From NCBI RefSeq assembly GCF_030036535.1, contig NZ_CP080388.1, forward strand, positions 1,793,001 to 1,857,000: a stretch of DNA of 64,000 bases. Reading direction: 5' to 3'. Source of the DNA: Agrobacterium cucumeris. Its GTDB lineage: Bacteria; Pseudomonadota; Alphaproteobacteria; Rhizobiales; Rhizobiaceae. Shown piece by piece: positions 63,610 through 64,000 of this stretch. The notes under the pieces were generated by a model. It saw nothing but the letters and a program-made list of their open reading frames with translations. It did not search any database and was not told the DNA's origin. Position 1 is the stretch's first letter, and each line of letters starts with the position of its first letter. The translations under genes were made by a program, and so were the position numbers.

Positions 63610-64000
63610 TCAAGCAGCCTCGGCCTTATCCAGCCCCGCCTCGCGCGCAAAAGCCTTCAGCGATTTCAGCCCCAGGCTCTGATATTCGAACGGGTTGCGG
63701 ACATCTGGGTCCTGTTCGGCCTCGATCACCAGCCAGCCGCTGTAGCCATGCTCCGCCGCCACTTTCAGCACCGGCGGAAAGTTCACGCCGCCTTCGCTGT
63801 CGCCCGGCACGGTGAACACGCCACGGCGAACGCCTTCGAGGAAGGAGAGCCGCTCACCCCGAACCTGATCGGCAATGACGGGGCGCACGTTCTTGGCATG
63901 GATATGGCCGACGCGGCCCATATATTTCTGCGCGACGCGCACGGGATCGCCGCCGCCGAACAGGCAATGGCCGGTATCGAGCAGCAGATGCGTCTTCGGA
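63610..64000 (-). CDS. iolE: Inosose dehydratase IolE, start beyond window
   Basis: The frame is open to the window edge, so only the C-terminal 129 residues are seen. [31 protein letters not shown] and the ending [23 protein letters not shown] match the TIM-barrel IolE family, which dehydrates 2-keto-myo-inositol. A GTG at 63942 is an internal codon, not the start. Followed by iolB after a 191-bp gap. Confidence 0.92.
   Translation of the reverse strand, partial: PKTHLLLDTGHCLFGGGDPVRVAQKYMGRVGHIHAKNVRPVIADQVRGERLSFLEGVRRGVFTVPGDSEGGVNFPPVLKVAAEHGYSGWLVIEAEQDPDVRNPFEYQSLGLKSLKAFAREAGLDKAEAA

Overview
The window is about 64 kb of high-GC alphaproteobacterial DNA and reads like Agrobacterium or a close Rhizobiaceae relative. 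The support is a complete minCDE operon, the smoCEFGKS-mtlK polyol locus, ThuA/Gfo-Idh sugar genes with a ROK regulator, an iol locus, many ABC importers, and intergenic palindromic repeats of the rhizobial mosaic type. Transporters and catabolic genes around minCDE suggest a secondary (in Agrobacterium, linear) chromosome; that placement is inference. I see no rRNA, tRNA, CRISPR array, transposase or phage gene, and no clearly broken gene.

Layout. 0-3.6 kb: end of a peptide-type ABC importer (two permeases), an amidase and a DJ-1/PfpI protein. 3.6-11.3 kb: a small RHH protein, then a second peptide importer split between two divergent units (binding protein and permeases leftward; M20 amidohydrolase and fused double ATPase rightward). 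11.6-21.6 kb: polyol locus with SorC-type regulator, sorbitol/mannitol ABC importer, sorbitol and mannitol dehydrogenases, a HAD phosphatase and an FGGY pentulose kinase, followed by a convergent RpiR regulator. 22.8-25.7 kb: EI24 membrane protein, nth, DUF2244 protein, HAD phosphatase. 26.0-27.9 kb: minCDE behind a CtrA-type site. 27.9-32.2 kb: a leftward unit of a membrane GGDEF-EAL protein and two GltI-like binding proteins with no permease or ATPase. 32.5-33.9 kb: amidase. 34.0-43.9 kb: ROK-regulated sugar cluster (ThuA-like, two Gfo/Idh oxidoreductases, a complete ABC importer, a TIM-barrel isomerase). 44.0-49.5 kb: trhO, CHAD, CYTH, eda, a DUF533 protein, GNAT and a small membrane protein. 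49.5-53.2 kb: Ni/Co-type transporter, DUF1007 protein, outer-membrane barrel and a small secreted repeat protein. 53.3-58.5 kb: MFS exporter, WD40 protein, His-rich CobW GTPase with a Zur-like site, creatininase-like hydrolase, MarR regulator. 58.6-64 kb: LacI regulator, 2-hydroxyacid dehydrogenase, Gfo/Idh enzyme, iolB and part of iolE.

The genes mostly form uptake-plus-catabolism modules, each beside its own regulator. The least explained unit is the GGDEF-EAL/binding-protein operon, which looks like a periplasmic ligand-sensing module acting on cyclic di-GMP. Also notable are the Zur-like operator lying in the 3' end of a neighbouring gene, and a family of mosaic palindromes whose stem sequences change together, concentrated in the last 10 kb.
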